A stretch of 64,000 nt of DNA from Streptomyces beigongshangae (GTDB taxonomy: Bacteria > Actinomycetota > Actinomycetes > Streptomycetales > Streptomycetaceae), in contig NZ_JAHKJW010000002.1 of the NCBI RefSeq assembly GCF_019710745.1, positions 138,006 through 202,005 of the forward strand. Reading direction: 5' to 3'. The notes below the pieces were generated by a model. The model saw only the letters and a program-made list of their open reading frames with translations. It ran no database searches and was not told the DNA's origin. The translations under genes were made by a program, and so were the position numbers. The first letter of the stretch is position 1. Each line of letters begins with the position of its first letter. Below are positions 45,000 to 53,049 of this stretch, piece by piece.

Positions 45000-45400
45000 G
45001 GGAGCGGCGGCGCCGACCTGGAGCTTCGATACCTGCTCAGGGCACCGAGAACTCGACCGCGAGATAACTCCGTTGACCGTGGCTGGCCCCTGCATCTGGC
45101 ACGGCAGTGGCACGAACCCCAGCCAACGACAGTCAGCCACGACGGCGGGTGTGCTGACCGAGCACGCACGCGTATGCCTCGCTGCACCACCACTGGCCTC
45201 AGCCACGTTATCCGGTTTTGTCGTCGACCAGAGCAAGCGACCACCGCCAGTCCGTGACGAATGGCCTGAGCCCTCAGCTTGGGAAGCTTGGGTTTCCGGG
45301 CGGGTTGCCATGCTGCTAAGTGGTGACTGCGGTTCGGAGGTCCGACTCGATTTTGCGAGGACTGCTGCCAGGCAGGGCCGAGGCTCGTCCGAGAGCGTAA

Positions 45401-47533
45401 CTAAAAATCTTTCGGTCGCCAGCCTGAAGAATACTTCTCAAAGAGCGCCAGGGAACGGGTAAGCCTCCCGTCAACTTCGATTTCTCCGGCAGTAACTGAT
45501 GCCTGCATTGCGGCAACAGCACCTCGGAATCTATCCTCGCTTCCGTATACCAACAAAAGCGTATCCCATGCAAGTCGATCTTCCCGGTGTACTTGAACAC
45601 TTCCCAGGGTCTGTTGCCTGGCTGTTGTCAGTCCGGTTGACAGTAGCTGCGCAGTAACGCGAGGACTGTCCGCCGCCTCGATCAAGGGCGATCCACTGTC
45701 ATTCTCCTCTTTTCCGAAAACTTGGACCACCGTTCGCAATAGATCCCTTTCGTTCTCAAGCGCGCTCGCCGGAACGGACGAAATATCGCTGCGTAGCCTA
45801 TCGCGCAATTCGGTTTCAAGTTCCTGGGAAATGATCCGAGGCTGAGAATTTTTCCTTTCCCCTATGAGTTGGATAAAGCGAAGGCGTGCATAGAAGCTGT
45901 CGTTTGCGTCGTAGACACCCCGCGCTATTCGGTCAGCACTATCCTGACCCTCCACTTGCTCCATCAATCGCAACACTGGACGCAATACTGAGTAGTCTGC
46001 ACCTGGATCGAAGAAACCTTTCGGTTCGACTCTAAGTCGAGGGAACATTTCAAGAAGTACAGTCACGGTCGACTGGATTACCTCAGAGGGTACCGATTCC
46101 AGATGTGCTGGTAGGCGATCGAGGACATCTTCTAGAAGGTCGTCCGCTATTGCGGATAGTGCATTCCTAAGTCCCTCCTCACTGCCGATAGCGTGGGCTA
46201 CCATTTGTACCTGCACGTTCGGTGCAGTGCCCTCGGGCAGTTCGCGGTGGAAGTAATATCTGAGAATCTGTGCGTGCGCTACTCGCCCATCCCGCTTCCA
46301 TGCCTGATTTGAGTCATTTCCGTGCCAAATATTTTCTGTGTACAGTTGTGCGGCAGGAAAGATGAGTCTGACGACACTATTTCCTACATTGCTCGGGAAT
46401 AGCTCGACGATTGATTCTATGACTGGCCTATTTCGTTCGCGGGCGCCATCGTCGCGCCCGAATGAGCTCTGAATTTCTGTAAGTACTGACATGTTTTGAA
46501 AAATTAGGTCGTAAGCGTGTGGACGCTGGACTCGAATGGCCTCTAGAGCAACCAAATCAACGATGCCCACTTCTTCACCTAGGGACCGCGCCGCGAGGGA
46601 AAGGGAGGAGAGGAACCGCTTAATTTCCCGCAGGGTCGAAAAAAGAGGGCGTACCACTTGCCAAAATACGTCCGCCCACCTTGACTCGTCCAACGGCCCG
46701 ACGGGGATATCGCGTAGACACTCGGTTATTCCTCGGATGAGCAGGTCAGCTATAGACTCGTCAGTGGCTGGTGGCACCTCTACTGACGTTCGTACGATTT
46801 TTTCGAGGTAGGCCGCCCCGTCCATACCTTCGCCATTGAGGGCTGCTTCGACAACCGCCCGGTCAAAGCATAGGACATAGATAATTCGCGGGAAAGAGCC
46901 GTTCAGTCTGACCAGTCGGAGTAGGTCCCTGATTTCCCCCTGTGAAAGTCGATCGATATCGTCTATCAGTACGGCAATGCGACCATTCAGTCGATTGAGA
47001 GATTCGATTATCTCGGTGCGCTGTTCGTGCACGGAAGCTTGCTGGCCGAACGCCTGCGACACCCCGGAAGAAATGCCCTGTGCGGTGCCAATAGCTGCCC
47101 CTGCGAATGGCATGAACTTCAGGGGTGAAAGTGCGGCAGAGTAGCGTGTGAATGCGTCAGCTATGGAAACGCTCTTTTGTCTAAATCTTTTACGCTTCTT
47201 CTCTGTGTCCTGAAGTTGGCTAGCTAGCTCCGTGAAAAAGAATCCCATAAGTTGATCTGTCCCCGAGAAGAGCCAGGGATTGAAGCGGGTGGTGCGAACC
47301 GCCTCGTTCTGTTCAAGCTTATTGGCAATTAGATTTATTAGGGAAGTCTTCCCGGTCCCCCACCTGCCGGTTATAGCCAGAACGCCACCGTTGTCGGCAT
47401 TCATTCCTGCTATTTCCTCCGCAATGGCGGCTGCCAAAGACGTCCGATTTAGTAGATCGTCCTGTTCTCGCGAGATCGGGTCGTCCCCAGAAATTAGGGC
47501 GCTGCCGTTGTCGTCGTCGTTTACTTCGCTCAT
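45401..47533 (-). CDS. KAP-family P-loop NTPase
   Basis: A 710-aa NTPase. Walker A TGRWGTGKTSLINLI (Lys62), the KAP-type FNPWLFSG after the first strand, a short hydrophobic insert (LKFMPFAGAAIGTAQG, about 138-153) between the Walker motifs, and Walker B AVLIDDIDRL (191-194) followed by REIKRFLSSL. The remaining 380 residues are helical with no known domain. KAP NTPases include F-plasmid PifA, which excludes phage T7, and many occur in defence islands, often membrane-associated. The ATG at 47533 has AAGGA about 12 bases upstream. The composition is only about half GC in places, unlike the backbone genes beside it. Confidence 0.85.
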   Translation of the reverse strand: MSEVNDDDNGSALISGDDPISREQDDLLNRTSLAAAIAEEIAGMNADNGGVLAITGRWGTGKTSLINLIANKLEQNEAVRTTRFNPWLFSGTDQLMGFFFTELASQLQDTEKKRKRFRQKSVSIADAFTRYSAALSPLKFMPFAGAAIGTAQGISSGVSQAFGQQASVHEQRTEIIESLNRLNGRIAVLIDDIDRLSQGEIRDLLRLVRLNGSFPRIIYVLCFDRAVVEAALNGEGMDGAAYLEKIVRTSVEVPPATDESIADLLIRGITECLRDIPVGPLDESRWADVFWQVVRPLFSTLREIKRFLSSLSLAARSLGEEVGIVDLVALEAIRVQRPHAYDLIFQNMSVLTEIQSSFGRDDGARERNRPVIESIVELFPSNVGNSVVRLIFPAAQLYTENIWHGNDSNQAWKRDGRVAHAQILRYYFHRELPEGTAPNVQVQMVAHAIGSEEGLRNALSAIADDLLEDVLDRLPAHLESVPSEVIQSTVTVLLEMFPRLRVEPKGFFDPGADYSVLRPVLRLMEQVEGQDSADRIARGVYDANDSFYARLRFIQLIGERKNSQPRIISQELETELRDRLRSDISSVPASALENERDLLRTVVQVFGKEENDSGSPLIEAADSPRVTAQLLSTGLTTARQQTLGSVQVHREDRLAWDTLLLVYGSEDRFRGAVAAMQASVTAGEIEVDGRLTRSLALFEKYSSGWRPKDF

Positions 47534-47676
47534 TCCTGCCACCGTTCCTTATGAGAGTCGTTTCAGTGTGACAGCCTCGGTCCACCAAGGTGCGAGGATC
47601 GATGGATTGCAGCCATGGAGCCGACCGTTCCCAGACGCGCGCACTCAAACTCGGGTATCAAGCGGCCAATCGCTGT

Positions 47677-47755
47677 GCGTGCGGCCCGGCTGCCGGCCGG
47701 GTTGGAGCGGGGCGGAGACAGGAGCGCAGGCCCGGCCGGGGGTCGGGCCGCACGC
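47677..47755. repeat. Long GC-rich inverted repeat between cargo and AICE backbone
   Basis: Arms of 25 bp (47677-47701 and 47731-47755) with three mismatches, starting GCGTGCGGCCCG, and a 29-base loop. It lies in the divergent 346-bp region between the KAP gene and the XRE regulator. It may be a single-strand replication origin or transfer site of the element, or a barrier between the two transcription units. Confidence 0.65.
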
Positions 47756-47879
47756 GGGGAGCGGAGCGAGCCGCCTTGAACCAGTAGAGAAACTTTGAAT
47801 CATGCTCTGTGCCGACCGGTGTTGATCACTCCGGTTCGGACGCCCGGTGCCTGCTGTCCTGTGGTGTAGAACCCTGGGT

Positions 47880-48731
47880 ATGGGGAGTGAGCGGCGGGAG
47901 CGGATGAGGGCGCTTGGGGCGCGTCTTCGGGGACTGCGAGCTGAAGCCGGGCTGACGGGTGCTGTGTTGGCGCAGCGGGCGGGTGTGGGGCAGCCGACTG
48001 TGTCCAAGGTCGAGACTGGGCGCATGGTTCCGAGTCTCGATGTGCTCGACCGGCTGTCGCGTGCCCTCGGCCTCGATGACTTGACCGCTCGTGAGGTGCG
48101 TGAGCTTCTGGTCGCTGTGGAGGCTGCTGCGGACTCTGGTTCGGCGTCTGGTGATGAGGCTCCCGCGGGAATGGTCCTGGATGACGCCGTACGGTCCGCT
48201 CGGCTGGTGCGGTCGTTCCAGTGCGTTGTTCTGCCGGCCATGTTGCAGAGTGCGGAGTACGCCCGGCACGTCTTCGAAAGCGCGCCGAACTCGACCCCTG
48301 AAGTGGTTGGTCGGGCTGTCGCTGCTCGTGTGGAGCGGCAGAGCGTGTTGTACGAGCCGGGGCGGGAGTCGGTGTTCGTGCTGACGGAAGCCGTGTTGCG
48401 GACCTGGCCGGGGACCCCGGCGCTGATGCTCGCCCAGTTCGACCGGCTGCTGGCTGTCGAGAGTCTGAGCACGGTACGGCTCGGGGTCATCCCCTGGCGT
48501 CGGCCGGTGCCGGTGCTGCCTCGGCATGGGTTCACGCTGTGCGATCAACGGGCGGTCGTGGTCGAGACGTTCGATGACGAGCGGGTATCGATCGACTCCG
48601 TCGAGCTGGCCGCGTACGAGGAGACGTTCGCTCGCTTCGAGCAAGCCGCGGTCTTCGGTGGTGAGGTGCGGGAGCTGCTGTTGCGAGTGATGAAGGAGTT
48701 CCGCAACTTGGGAGACGCCGTCACTCCTTAG
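47880..48731 (+). CDS. XRE-family regulator with DUF5753 domain
   Basis: A 283-aa protein: N-terminal helix-turn-helix LRAEAGLTGAVLAQRAGVGQPTVSKVETGRMVPS, then a DUF5753 domain (FQCVVLPAMLQSAEYARHVF, VLTEAVLRTWPG, LARFEQAAVFGGEVRELL). The ATG at 47880 is the family start. In Streptomyces these regulators usually pair with a DUF397 protein; here the partner position is taken by a small ATP-binding protein. It is the first plus-strand gene of the AICE backbone and a candidate to bind the palindromes nearby. Confidence 0.9.
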   Translation: MGSERRERMRALGARLRGLRAEAGLTGAVLAQRAGVGQPTVSKVETGRMVPSLDVLDRLSRALGLDDLTAREVRELLVAVEAAADSGSASGDEAPAGMVLDDAVRSARLVRSFQCVVLPAMLQSAEYARHVFESAPNSTPEVVGRAVAARVERQSVLYEPGRESVFVLTEAVLRTWPGTPALMLAQFDRLLAVESLSTVRLGVIPWRRPVPVLPRHGFTLCDQRAVVVETFDDERVSIDSVELAAYEETFARFEQAAVFGGEVRELLLRVMKEFRNLGDAVTP

Positions 48732-48745
48732 AGGAATAATTCCTC
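48731..48745. promoter_or_regulatory. Perfect 15-bp palindrome after the XRE gene
   Basis: GAGGAAT-A-ATTCCTC overlaps the last base of the XRE stop codon, in AT-rich DNA about 85 bp before the next start codon. Likely a promoter-associated operator. Confidence 0.55.
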
Positions 48746-48794
48746 AAGATGCCTAGGCTGTAGGTCGTGTCTGGGAATATTCTGCCGTCACGTT

Positions 48795-48810
48795 GTCTAG
48801 CCCCCTAGAC
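48795..48810. promoter_or_regulatory. AICE palindrome 1, GTCTAG-CCCC-CTAGAC
   Basis: Perfect 6-bp arms, 18 bp before the ATG of the ATP-binding protein gene and directly before its GAGGTGG ribosome site. One of six such sites in the element. Confidence 0.85.
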
Positions 48811-48828
48811 GTACTGAGGTGGTTTCCC

Positions 48829-49218
48829 ATGCATCCCAAGTGGTGCCGTGCCTTTCCCGGCCATGCTGAGGAGGTGGCCCATGCCCGTCACTTCGTGGCA
48901 TCCCTGGTCGGTGAACGGAGCTGCGTCGACGATGCCGTCCTGGTCGTGAGCGAGTTGGCGACCAATGCCGTTCGGCACTCGCGGAGCGGCGCGGTCGGCG
49001 GCTGGTTCCTGGTGGTCATCTGCTTCGGTGACGACTTCGTGCGTATCGAGGTGGTCGACCAGGGCGGCAAGTGCAGGCCGCGCCTGTGTGACGTGACGCA
49101 TCAGGAGGAGGGCGGCCGGGGCCTGGTACTGATCGCGGCCTGCGCCAAGGACTGGGGCGTGAAGGACTGGCCCGAGGGGCGTTCGGTGTGGGCCGACCTG
49201 GTCCAGGAGGGCGTGTGA
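48829..49218 (+). CDS. Small ATP-binding protein (anti-sigma/GHKL type)
   Basis: A 129-aa stand-alone HATPase domain like SpoIIAB/RsbW-type anti-sigma factors: DAVLVVSELATNAVRHSRSG (N-box), RIEVVDQGGKCRP (G1-like) and EEGGRGLVLIAACAKDWG (G2). The ATG at 48829 is preferred over one 36 bp earlier that lies within the operator. In actinomycetes such proteins often pair with XRE/DUF5753 regulators and modulate sigma factors. An HTH protein with sigma-like helix follows two genes later and may be its partner. Confidence 0.88.
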   Translation: MHPKWCRAFPGHAEEVAHARHFVASLVGERSCVDDAVLVVSELATNAVRHSRSGAVGGWFLVVICFGDDFVRIEVVDQGGKCRPRLCDVTHQEEGGRGLVLIAACAKDWGVKDWPEGRSVWADLVQEGV

Positions 49219-49350
49219 TCGCGCTCCGCTCGACGCCGACCCGCGGTTGCCGCACGGACGGTGACGTGTGAGTCCTCGGGGTGTGCCTCGGCGGCGGTCC
49301 CGGTTCTACGTGATCGGCGTTCATACGGGGAGGCGCCTCCCGCCCATACC

Positions 49351-49366
49351 GTCTAGAGCCCTAGAC
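49351..49366. promoter_or_regulatory. AICE palindrome 2, GTCTAG-AGCC-CTAGAC
   Basis: Perfect arms again, with a different spacer. It ends 27 bp before the ATG at 49394. Confidence 0.85.
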
Positions 49367-49393
49367 TCCTGGGTAACCGTGGGAGGTGAGGTC

Positions 49394-50245
49394 ATGTCGG
49401 ACGAGTTGCAGCGGATCATGGCGATCGATGATCCGTACCTGCTGCTGCGTGAGGTCACGACCCGGTTGGCCGACGCGCAGCAGGAAGTGACCGAACTGGC
49501 CCGCCTCCGTCGGCGGGTGGTGCAGGACCTGCATGCCCAAGGGCTGTCGTACGCGCAGATCGCGACAAAGGCCGGCCTGAGCCGCGGGCGCATTCACCAG
49601 ATCCGGCACACCGGACCGGCTCCTGAAGGTGCCTTCCTGGGTGCGGGCGCCGTCACCATCGTGACCCCGCTGCGGTGGGACGACACGAAGAAGCGCCCGG
49701 TCGTCGCCATGGACGACGTGAACTCCGGTAAGCGTTTGGAAGAGCTGGCGAAGTCGTACGGGCTCGATGTCAGCTCCGGTCACGTACTCGTGAGTGGGGA
49801 AGTCGACCTCAACCGTAACGGCCTGGTCGTCGTCTGCGGGCCGGGGATGTCCCAGGCCATGAGGGACCTGTACGCCCAGGATCCGGTCCTCGGCTGGGAG
49901 CACCCGGAGGGCGAGCCATGGGCCCTGGTGGACCGGCGTACCGGCACGGCGTACCGCGCGGGAGCGGACACCGAACCGCACCGCCCGCACGATGTCGGCT
50001 ACCTCGGCCGGCTGCCCCGCCCGGACGGCAACGGCTCGGTGCTCGCCATCGCCGGAATCCACACCGCGGGCTCCCTCGGCGTCGTGCACCTGCTTGCCTC
50101 CGACCTCAACGCGCTTTGGGGGCAGGTAGGGGAACGTCACTTCTCCACACTGGTGAGCGTCGACTACGACCCCGAGACCGGCGAACCGCAATCCGTCGAA
50201 CTGCTCTGCCCCCTCTACCTGCACGACGAGGAAGCAGCGGCGTGA
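49394..50245 (+). CDS. Sigma-70-region-4-like HTH protein
   Basis: A 283-aa protein. The N-terminal 75 residues form a helical region and an HTH of sigma region-4 type: RRVVQDLHAQGLSYAQIATKAGLSRGRIHQIRH. The remaining 200 residues include VVVCGPGMSQAMRDLYAQDPVLGW and VLAIAGIHTAGSLGVVHLL, which look like a ligand-binding domain. It sits at the place where AICEs usually encode a KorSA-type repressor, so it may control transfer genes. It starts after a GGAGGTGAGGTC ribosome site and overlaps the next gene by four bases. Confidence 0.7.
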   Translation: MSDELQRIMAIDDPYLLLREVTTRLADAQQEVTELARLRRRVVQDLHAQGLSYAQIATKAGLSRGRIHQIRHTGPAPEGAFLGAGAVTIVTPLRWDDTKKRPVVAMDDVNSGKRLEELAKSYGLDVSSGHVLVSGEVDLNRNGLVVVCGPGMSQAMRDLYAQDPVLGWEHPEGEPWALVDRRTGTAYRAGADTEPHRPHDVGYLGRLPRPDGNGSVLAIAGIHTAGSLGVVHLLASDLNALWGQVGERHFSTLVSVDYDPETGEPQSVELLCPLYLHDEEAAA

Positions 50246-51063
50246 ACGTCGCCCTCGGCTCGTTGCCTGCCGACCCGGAACGGGAGAACGAGGACTTCGC
50301 GGCCGTCGCTCCCGGTGTGGCCGTACTCCTCGACGGTGCAGGCGTGGCCGGGGCGGAGACCGGATGCGTGCACGGTGTCGCGTGGTTCTCCTCGACGCTA
50401 GGCGGGCTGCTGTTGAGCAGCATCACGACGCGCCCCGCCTGGTCCCTTGCTGGTTGCCTTGCCGACTCGATCCGGGCGGTCCGGTCCCTGCACGAGGACA
50501 GTTGCGACCTGACCTATCGGGCCAGCCCGACCAGTACGGTCGTCGCGGTGCGGGTCGGTGCGGGAGCTCTGGAGTACCTCGTACTCGGTGACTCGACGCT
50601 CCTCCTCACCGACGAGGACGGGAAAACCGCTGCCATCACCGACCGGCGCCTGGACGAGGTCGGCAAGCGGCTCCGTGGCCGGGTCGACGACCTGCCCACC
50701 GGCTCGCCGGAACATGCTGCCGCGCTGGCCGAGTACCGCGATGCTCTGACAGGGCTACGCAACCGGCCGGACGGCTTCTGGATCGCCGGCCCCGACCCGC
50801 GAGCAGCCGAACACGCCTTTACGGGAACCGTGCCGCTGGACTCGTTGGCGTCCGTGTCGCTGCTGAGCGACGGAGCAACCCGCCTTGTCGACCGGTTCGA
50901 ACTGGCCGACTGGCAAGAGGTTGTGGCGGTCCTCGGATCCTCCGGGCCGGATGAGCTGATCCGCCGTGTGCGAGAAGCGGAGGACGGCGACCCTAACGGT
51001 CGGCGCTGGCCGCGCGGCAAGGCGCGCGATGACGCGACCGCCCTTCACTGGGTCCTGCCGTAG
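50242..51063 (+). CDS. PP2C-like protein phosphatase (AICE copy)
   Basis: A 273-aa paralogue of the chromosomal protein at 7241-8044: RENEDFAAV, VAVLLDGAGV, GCVHGVAWFSSTLGG, LEYLVLGDSTLLL, ISLLSDGATRLVD-type segment and a terminal ARDDATALHWVLP. Acidic metal-binding residues are kept. The GTG start overlaps the preceding stop (GTGA), so it is coupled to the HTH protein gene and may regulate it or counteract Ser/Thr phosphorylation. No AICE kinase is present; the nearest kinase is at 32927 outside the element. Confidence 0.75.
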   Translation: MNVALGSLPADPERENEDFAAVAPGVAVLLDGAGVAGAETGCVHGVAWFSSTLGGLLLSSITTRPAWSLAGCLADSIRAVRSLHEDSCDLTYRASPTSTVVAVRVGAGALEYLVLGDSTLLLTDEDGKTAAITDRRLDEVGKRLRGRVDDLPTGSPEHAAALAEYRDALTGLRNRPDGFWIAGPDPRAAEHAFTGTVPLDSLASVSLLSDGATRLVDRFELADWQEVVAVLGSSGPDELIRRVREAEDGDPNGRRWPRGKARDDATALHWVLP

Positions 51064-51092
51064 CCCGTTCGAGCGGCTCCGGAAGACGTTTC

Positions 51093-51108
51093 GTATACCC
51101 CCCTAGAC
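51093..51108. promoter_or_regulatory. AICE palindrome 3, GTATAC-CCCC-CTAGAC
   Basis: One arm matches the consensus fully and the other is degenerate. First of three clustered sites ahead of the Pra-like gene. Confidence 0.7.
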
Positions 51109-51137
51109 AGTTGATGGGGCGTCGGGTTACGGTTGGC

Positions 51138-51153
51138 GTCAACCCCCCTAGAC
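51138..51153. promoter_or_regulatory. AICE palindrome 4, GTCAAC-CCCC-CTAGAC
   Basis: Second clustered site, 45 bp after site 3 by start position (about four helical turns), same orientation. Confidence 0.7.
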
Positions 51154-51178
51154 AGATGGGGCGGGTCACCTCTCTACT

Positions 51179-51194
51179 GTCTAGGGGGGTATCC
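51179..51194. promoter_or_regulatory. AICE palindrome 5, GTCTAG-GGGG-GTATCC
   Basis: Third clustered site, 41 bp after site 4 and in the opposite sense. It ends 51 bp before the ATG of the Pra-like gene. Confidence 0.7.
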
Positions 51195-51245
51195 AATCGA
51201 AGTGGCGCCGCCCAACAGCGCCACCGACCCTGTGAGGTTCAGGAA

Positions 51246-51593
51246 ATGCGTGTCATCCCTGTGGACACCTCGGCCGCGACGCTCCTCGTCACCAAGCTGC
51301 CCGAGGTCAAAGTGAGGGACCGGCAGACCGGTGAGGTCGCCGTGGACCCGGTGTCCAATCAGCGGCTCATGACGCTGGAGCTGGTGTTCATCGCGGCCGG
51401 CGGCTCCGACATGGTCAAGGTCACCGTGCCCGAACAGGGCATCGGTGAGGGCCTGGTGATGGGAGCGCCGGTCATCCTGTCCGGCCTGGTGGCCCGGCCC
51501 TGGGAGAGCGAGTTCGGCGGGCGCGCCCGTCACGGCATCGCCTACCGGGCCGACGCCGTCATGGTCAACGCTCCGGCGCCGGTGAAGGGCTGA
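51246..51593 (+). CDS. pra: AICE replication/integration/excision activator (Pra, SCO3933-like)
   Basis: A 115-aa protein starting MRVIPVDTSAATLLVTKLPEV, with VRDRQTGEVAVDP, LMTLELVFIAAGGSD and LVARPWESEFGGRARHGIAYRADAV. This matches the SCO3933 family, annotated as plasmid replication, integration and excision activator in AICEs such as pSAM2. The ATG at 51246 follows AGGTTCAGGA. Three GTCTAG-type sites stand directly upstream, so this gene is probably the main regulated switch of the element. It is followed at once by the FtsK-like gene. Confidence 0.85.
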   Translation: MRVIPVDTSAATLLVTKLPEVKVRDRQTGEVAVDPVSNQRLMTLELVFIAAGGSDMVKVTVPEQGIGEGLVMGAPVILSGLVARPWESEFGGRARHGIAYRADAVMVNAPAPVKG

Positions 51594-51598
51594 TCGCC

Positions 51599-52966
51599 AT
51601 GACAGACGCCGTGCGGGTGCTGTTACCGCTTCTCCTGGCCCTGGTCGCGCTGCTCGTGCTGCGCCGTCGGATGCCGGTCCTGTTCTGGTGGCTGGTCGGG
51701 TATCCGGTGATCGCGCTGCGGGTGCTCGTCTCGTACCGGGCGACAATGGACGCCTGCGGCCTGACGGTCCCGGCCTCGGCCATCCGCCGGGCCACGGCCC
51801 GGATGGTGGGGCGAGAGGCGGCACCCGTACCGCCTCGCCACTCGTTCCCGCTGCCGACCGGGTCCGGACTCGTGATGCGGCTGCGCATGGCGGCCGGGCA
51901 GGCTCCGGAGGACTTCACCGCCTCGGCGGACCGGCTGCGGCACGCCTGGGGCGCTCACGCCGTGCACGTCCGTCCCACGAAGCCGGGGCGGCTCGAACTG
52001 CGGTTGGTCGGTTGGGACGTGCTCGCAGAGGTGCGTCCCGCCCGGAGACGGCTGGCGACCGGTCCGCTCTGTCTGCCGCTGGCGCTGCGGGAGGACGGGC
52101 AGTGGCACGTACGGGACTTCCGCACCGTGCCGCACGAACTGATCCTCGGCGCCACGCAGTCCGGCAAGTCCGTCTACCTGCGCAACCTGCTGTGCGGTCT
52201 GGCCCGGCAATCGGTCGTGCTCGTCGGCATCGACTGCAAATGGGGCGTCGAACTGGCCCCGTTCGCACCCCGGCTGTCCGCGCTCGCCGACAACCCGGAC
52301 CGGGCTGACGAACTCCTCGACGCGCTGCTGGAGGAGATGGAGGCACGGTTCCGGCTCATCGGGCTCCGCAGCGGGGCCGGTCCGGACGCCGTACTCACCT
52401 CGGACGTATGGGGGCTGTCGGAAGCGGTGCGGCCGGTGCCGGTCGTGCTCGTCGTCGACGAGGTGGCGGAACTCTTCCTCGCTGCGAACAAGGACGACGA
52501 AAAGCGACGGGATGCCATGGTCACCAAGCTCATCCGCCTCGCCCAGCTCGGCCGCGCGGCCGGCATCTACCTGGAGGTCTGCGGACAGCGTTTCGGCTCC
52601 GAACTCGGTAAGGGCGCCACCATGCTCCGTGCCCAGTTGACCGGGCGGGTCTGCCACCGCGTCAACGACGAAGCCTCGGCGAACATGGCGCTGGCCGACA
52701 TCTCCCCTGAGGCGGCACTGGCCGCCACCTCCATCCCCGCCGAACGGCCCGGCGTCGCGGTCGTCGGCGACTCCTCCGGCGGCTGGTCCCGCGTCCGCTC
52801 GCCTCACCTCACCCTCGACGCCGCGGCGGCCGTCTGCCGCGACACCTCGGCCCTGGTGCCGGAACTGCCCCGGCTCGACTCCTTCCGGCCCGTCGTAGCC
52901 ATGGAGTCCGCCGCGCTGGCCTCGCCTGCCGCTGCCGCGCCCACCACTCGCCCGGTGACCGAGTAG
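51599..52966 (+). CDS. FtsK/SpoIIIE-like conjugal DNA translocase (TraB/TraSA type)
   Basis: A 455-aa membrane-anchored motor. The first 45 residues are hydrophobic (LLPLLLALVALLVLRRRMP, VLFWWLVGYPVIALRVLV). The RecA-like domain has Walker A GATQSGKSVYL (Lys190) and Walker B VVLVVDEVAEL (Asp287-Glu288). The tail SLADISPE-like region (MALADISPEAALAA) precedes an Ala/Pro-rich end. In AICEs and Streptomyces plasmids this single protein moves double-stranded DNA between mycelial cells. It starts six bases after pra. Confidence 0.92.
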   Translation: MTDAVRVLLPLLLALVALLVLRRRMPVLFWWLVGYPVIALRVLVSYRATMDACGLTVPASAIRRATARMVGREAAPVPPRHSFPLPTGSGLVMRLRMAAGQAPEDFTASADRLRHAWGAHAVHVRPTKPGRLELRLVGWDVLAEVRPARRRLATGPLCLPLALREDGQWHVRDFRTVPHELILGATQSGKSVYLRNLLCGLARQSVVLVGIDCKWGVELAPFAPRLSALADNPDRADELLDALLEEMEARFRLIGLRSGAGPDAVLTSDVWGLSEAVRPVPVVLVVDEVAELFLAANKDDEKRRDAMVTKLIRLAQLGRAAGIYLEVCGQRFGSELGKGATMLRAQLTGRVCHRVNDEASANMALADISPEAALAATSIPAERPGVAVVGDSSGGWSRVRSPHLTLDAAAAVCRDTSALVPELPRLDSFRPVVAMESAALASPAAAAPTTRPVTE

Positions 52967-53049
52967 CCGCACCCGCCCCTTCCACGGTCGGCGTGACCGT
53001 CTCGCGCCAAGCCCCTACCCCTCCCATGCCCGAAACCGGAAGGAACGCC

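Larger units (their letters stand above)
44287..45400. other. 1.1-kb non-coding gap within the cargo
   Basis: Between the KAP and GHKL genes. No open frame on either strand has coding character; composition returns to moderately high GC. It holds a perfect 16-bp palindrome and an adjacent hairpin (44953-44999). It may contain regulatory DNA, a small RNA, or remains of a replaced gene. Confidence 0.55.

Noticed and set aside
44898..45257. 119-codon plus-strand open frame in the cargo gap
   Set aside because: It has no ribosome site or domain, it crosses the palindrome and hairpin, and its composition does not look coding.
48793..48828. Earlier start for the ATP-binding protein
   Set aside because: It would place the GTCTAG operator and ribosome site inside the coding region; the family starts at the ATG at 48829.
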